Source: Lysobacterales bacterium (GTDB taxonomy: Bacteria; Pseudomonadota; Gammaproteobacteria; Xanthomonadales; Marinicellaceae). Taken from it: a DNA stretch of 6,664 bases. The notes below the pieces were generated by a model. It did not search any database and was not told where the DNA came from. It worked only from the letters and a program-made list of their open reading frames with translations. Numbering within the stretch: the stretch's first letter is position 1; the number at the start of each line of letters is the position of its first letter. Below, in pieces: positions 6,116 to 6,664 of this stretch. The translations under genes were made by a program, and so were the position numbers. Location: NCBI GenBank assembly GCA_026990095.1, contig JALSIL010000020.1:1-6664 (forward strand), in the 5' to 3' direction.

Positions 6116-6664
6116 TGAAAAAAAGTCTGGTCAAAAACTCGCTAATCATTCTGGTCGTATCGGCTTTGCTCTTTGCCTTATTCTCTTTGGGTGAGATTAT
6201 CAAAGGTTCTCAGCAGTTTAATCGAATATACTTGTGGCTTTTTGGTGCATCAATCTTAGCGGTTTTAATTTTAGCCATAATTATCACTCAACGACTGGTT
6301 TGGCTGTATTTAAAAAATAAAAAAAAGGAAGCTGGCATTCGGTTAACGACTCGAATGGTAACGACTTTTGCATCGCTTTCATTACCACCTGTTCTTATTA
6401 TTTACCTTTTTTCCACTCAAATTTTAAATAACTATATTGACAGTTGGTTTGACATTAAAATTGACAAAGCGTTAAATGACTCTCTTGAATTAGGTGAAAT
6501 ATTTTTAAATACGCAAAGTAAACAGGCATTAGATCAAACAAAAAAAATAGCGGCTCAATTGGCAGATATAGACAACCCAAGGCAAGCCATTTACTTAGAA
6601 AAATTTCTTGATGAATCCAATGCCACCAGTCTTTCGTTGATTTCTGCCAGTGAAAAAATACTCG
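6115..6664 (+). CDS. ntrY: Sensor histidine kinase NtrY, N-terminal part (runs off edge)
   Basis: NtrY is the inner-membrane sensor kinase of the NtrYX two-component system, linked in other proteobacteria to nitrogen metabolism, respiration and envelope traits. Only the first 183 codons are here. They begin with GTG at 6115-6117, sharing one base with the preceding TAG stop; I assigned this frame by translating the sequence directly. Two N-terminal membrane segments (about 10-29 and 38-59) and a third (about 82-101) can be seen. The RLTTRMV stretch (76-82) and IDSWFDIKI (108-116) are typical of NtrY. The region from about 117 on would be the periplasmic sensor. The HAMP, PAS, HisKA and ATPase domains, and ntrX, should lie beyond the right edge. 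The GTG start and weak ribosome binding site suggest low, coupled expression. Confidence 0.88.
   Translation, partial: MKKSLVKNSLIILVVSALLFALFSLGEIIKGSQQFNRIYLWLFGASILAVLILAIIITQRLVWLYLKNKKKEAGIRLTTRMVTTFASLSLPPVLIIYLFSTQILNNYIDSWFDIKIDKALNDSLELGEIFLNTQSKQALDQTKKIAAQLADIDNPRQAIYLEKFLDESNATSLSLISASEKIL

Noticed and set aside
1..6664. Search for a defence system, mobile element, biosynthetic cluster or other new multigene system.
   Set aside because: All long frames fall into known housekeeping or regulatory families in a compact chromosomal layout; only DUF4390 has no established function.

Overview
The window looks like ordinary chromosomal DNA from an AT-rich gammaproteobacterium. The evidence is the family membership of the genes (RsmJ, a hexameric-type GltA, an E. 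coli-like Tdk, Fmt, RsmB) and the order fmt-rsmB-DUF4390-ntrY, which is known from gamma- and betaproteobacteria. I cannot name the genus. I see no tRNA, rRNA, CRISPR array, transposase, integrase, phage gene or toxin/defence gene, and no convincing sign of a new multigene system.

Left part (1-2308): a short noncoding edge (1-313) holds a large imperfect hairpin. Two minus-strand genes follow, read right to left: gltA (citrate synthase, 2308-1016), then rsmJ (16S rRNA guanine methyltransferase, 1009-314). They are 6 bases apart and probably share a transcript. A perfect 13-bp inverted repeat with a 3-base loop lies in the first codons of rsmJ and is followed on the transcribed strand by four Us. 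This possible attenuator is the most striking non-gene signal in the window.

Middle (2309-2792): a 484-base divergent intergenic region separates gltA from tdk. It holds the gltA ribosome binding site, two dyad repeats in the presumed gltA leader, a perfect TATAAT hexamer facing tdk, and one unproven 29-codon reading frame.

Right part (2808-6664): a tightly packed plus-strand cluster, tdk-fmt-rsmB-DUF4390-ntrY, with overlaps of 4, 4, 11 and 1 bases; ntrY runs off the right edge. Fmt formylates initiator Met-tRNA and RsmB methylates 16S rRNA, so both serve translation. The DUF4390 protein is predicted to be exported, and NtrY is the membrane sensor kinase of the NtrYX two-component system. 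Tdk salvages thymidine and takes the place directly before fmt where def (peptide deformylase) is usual. Tdk also appears to have lost three of the four residues of the C-terminal zinc site of its E. coli counterpart.
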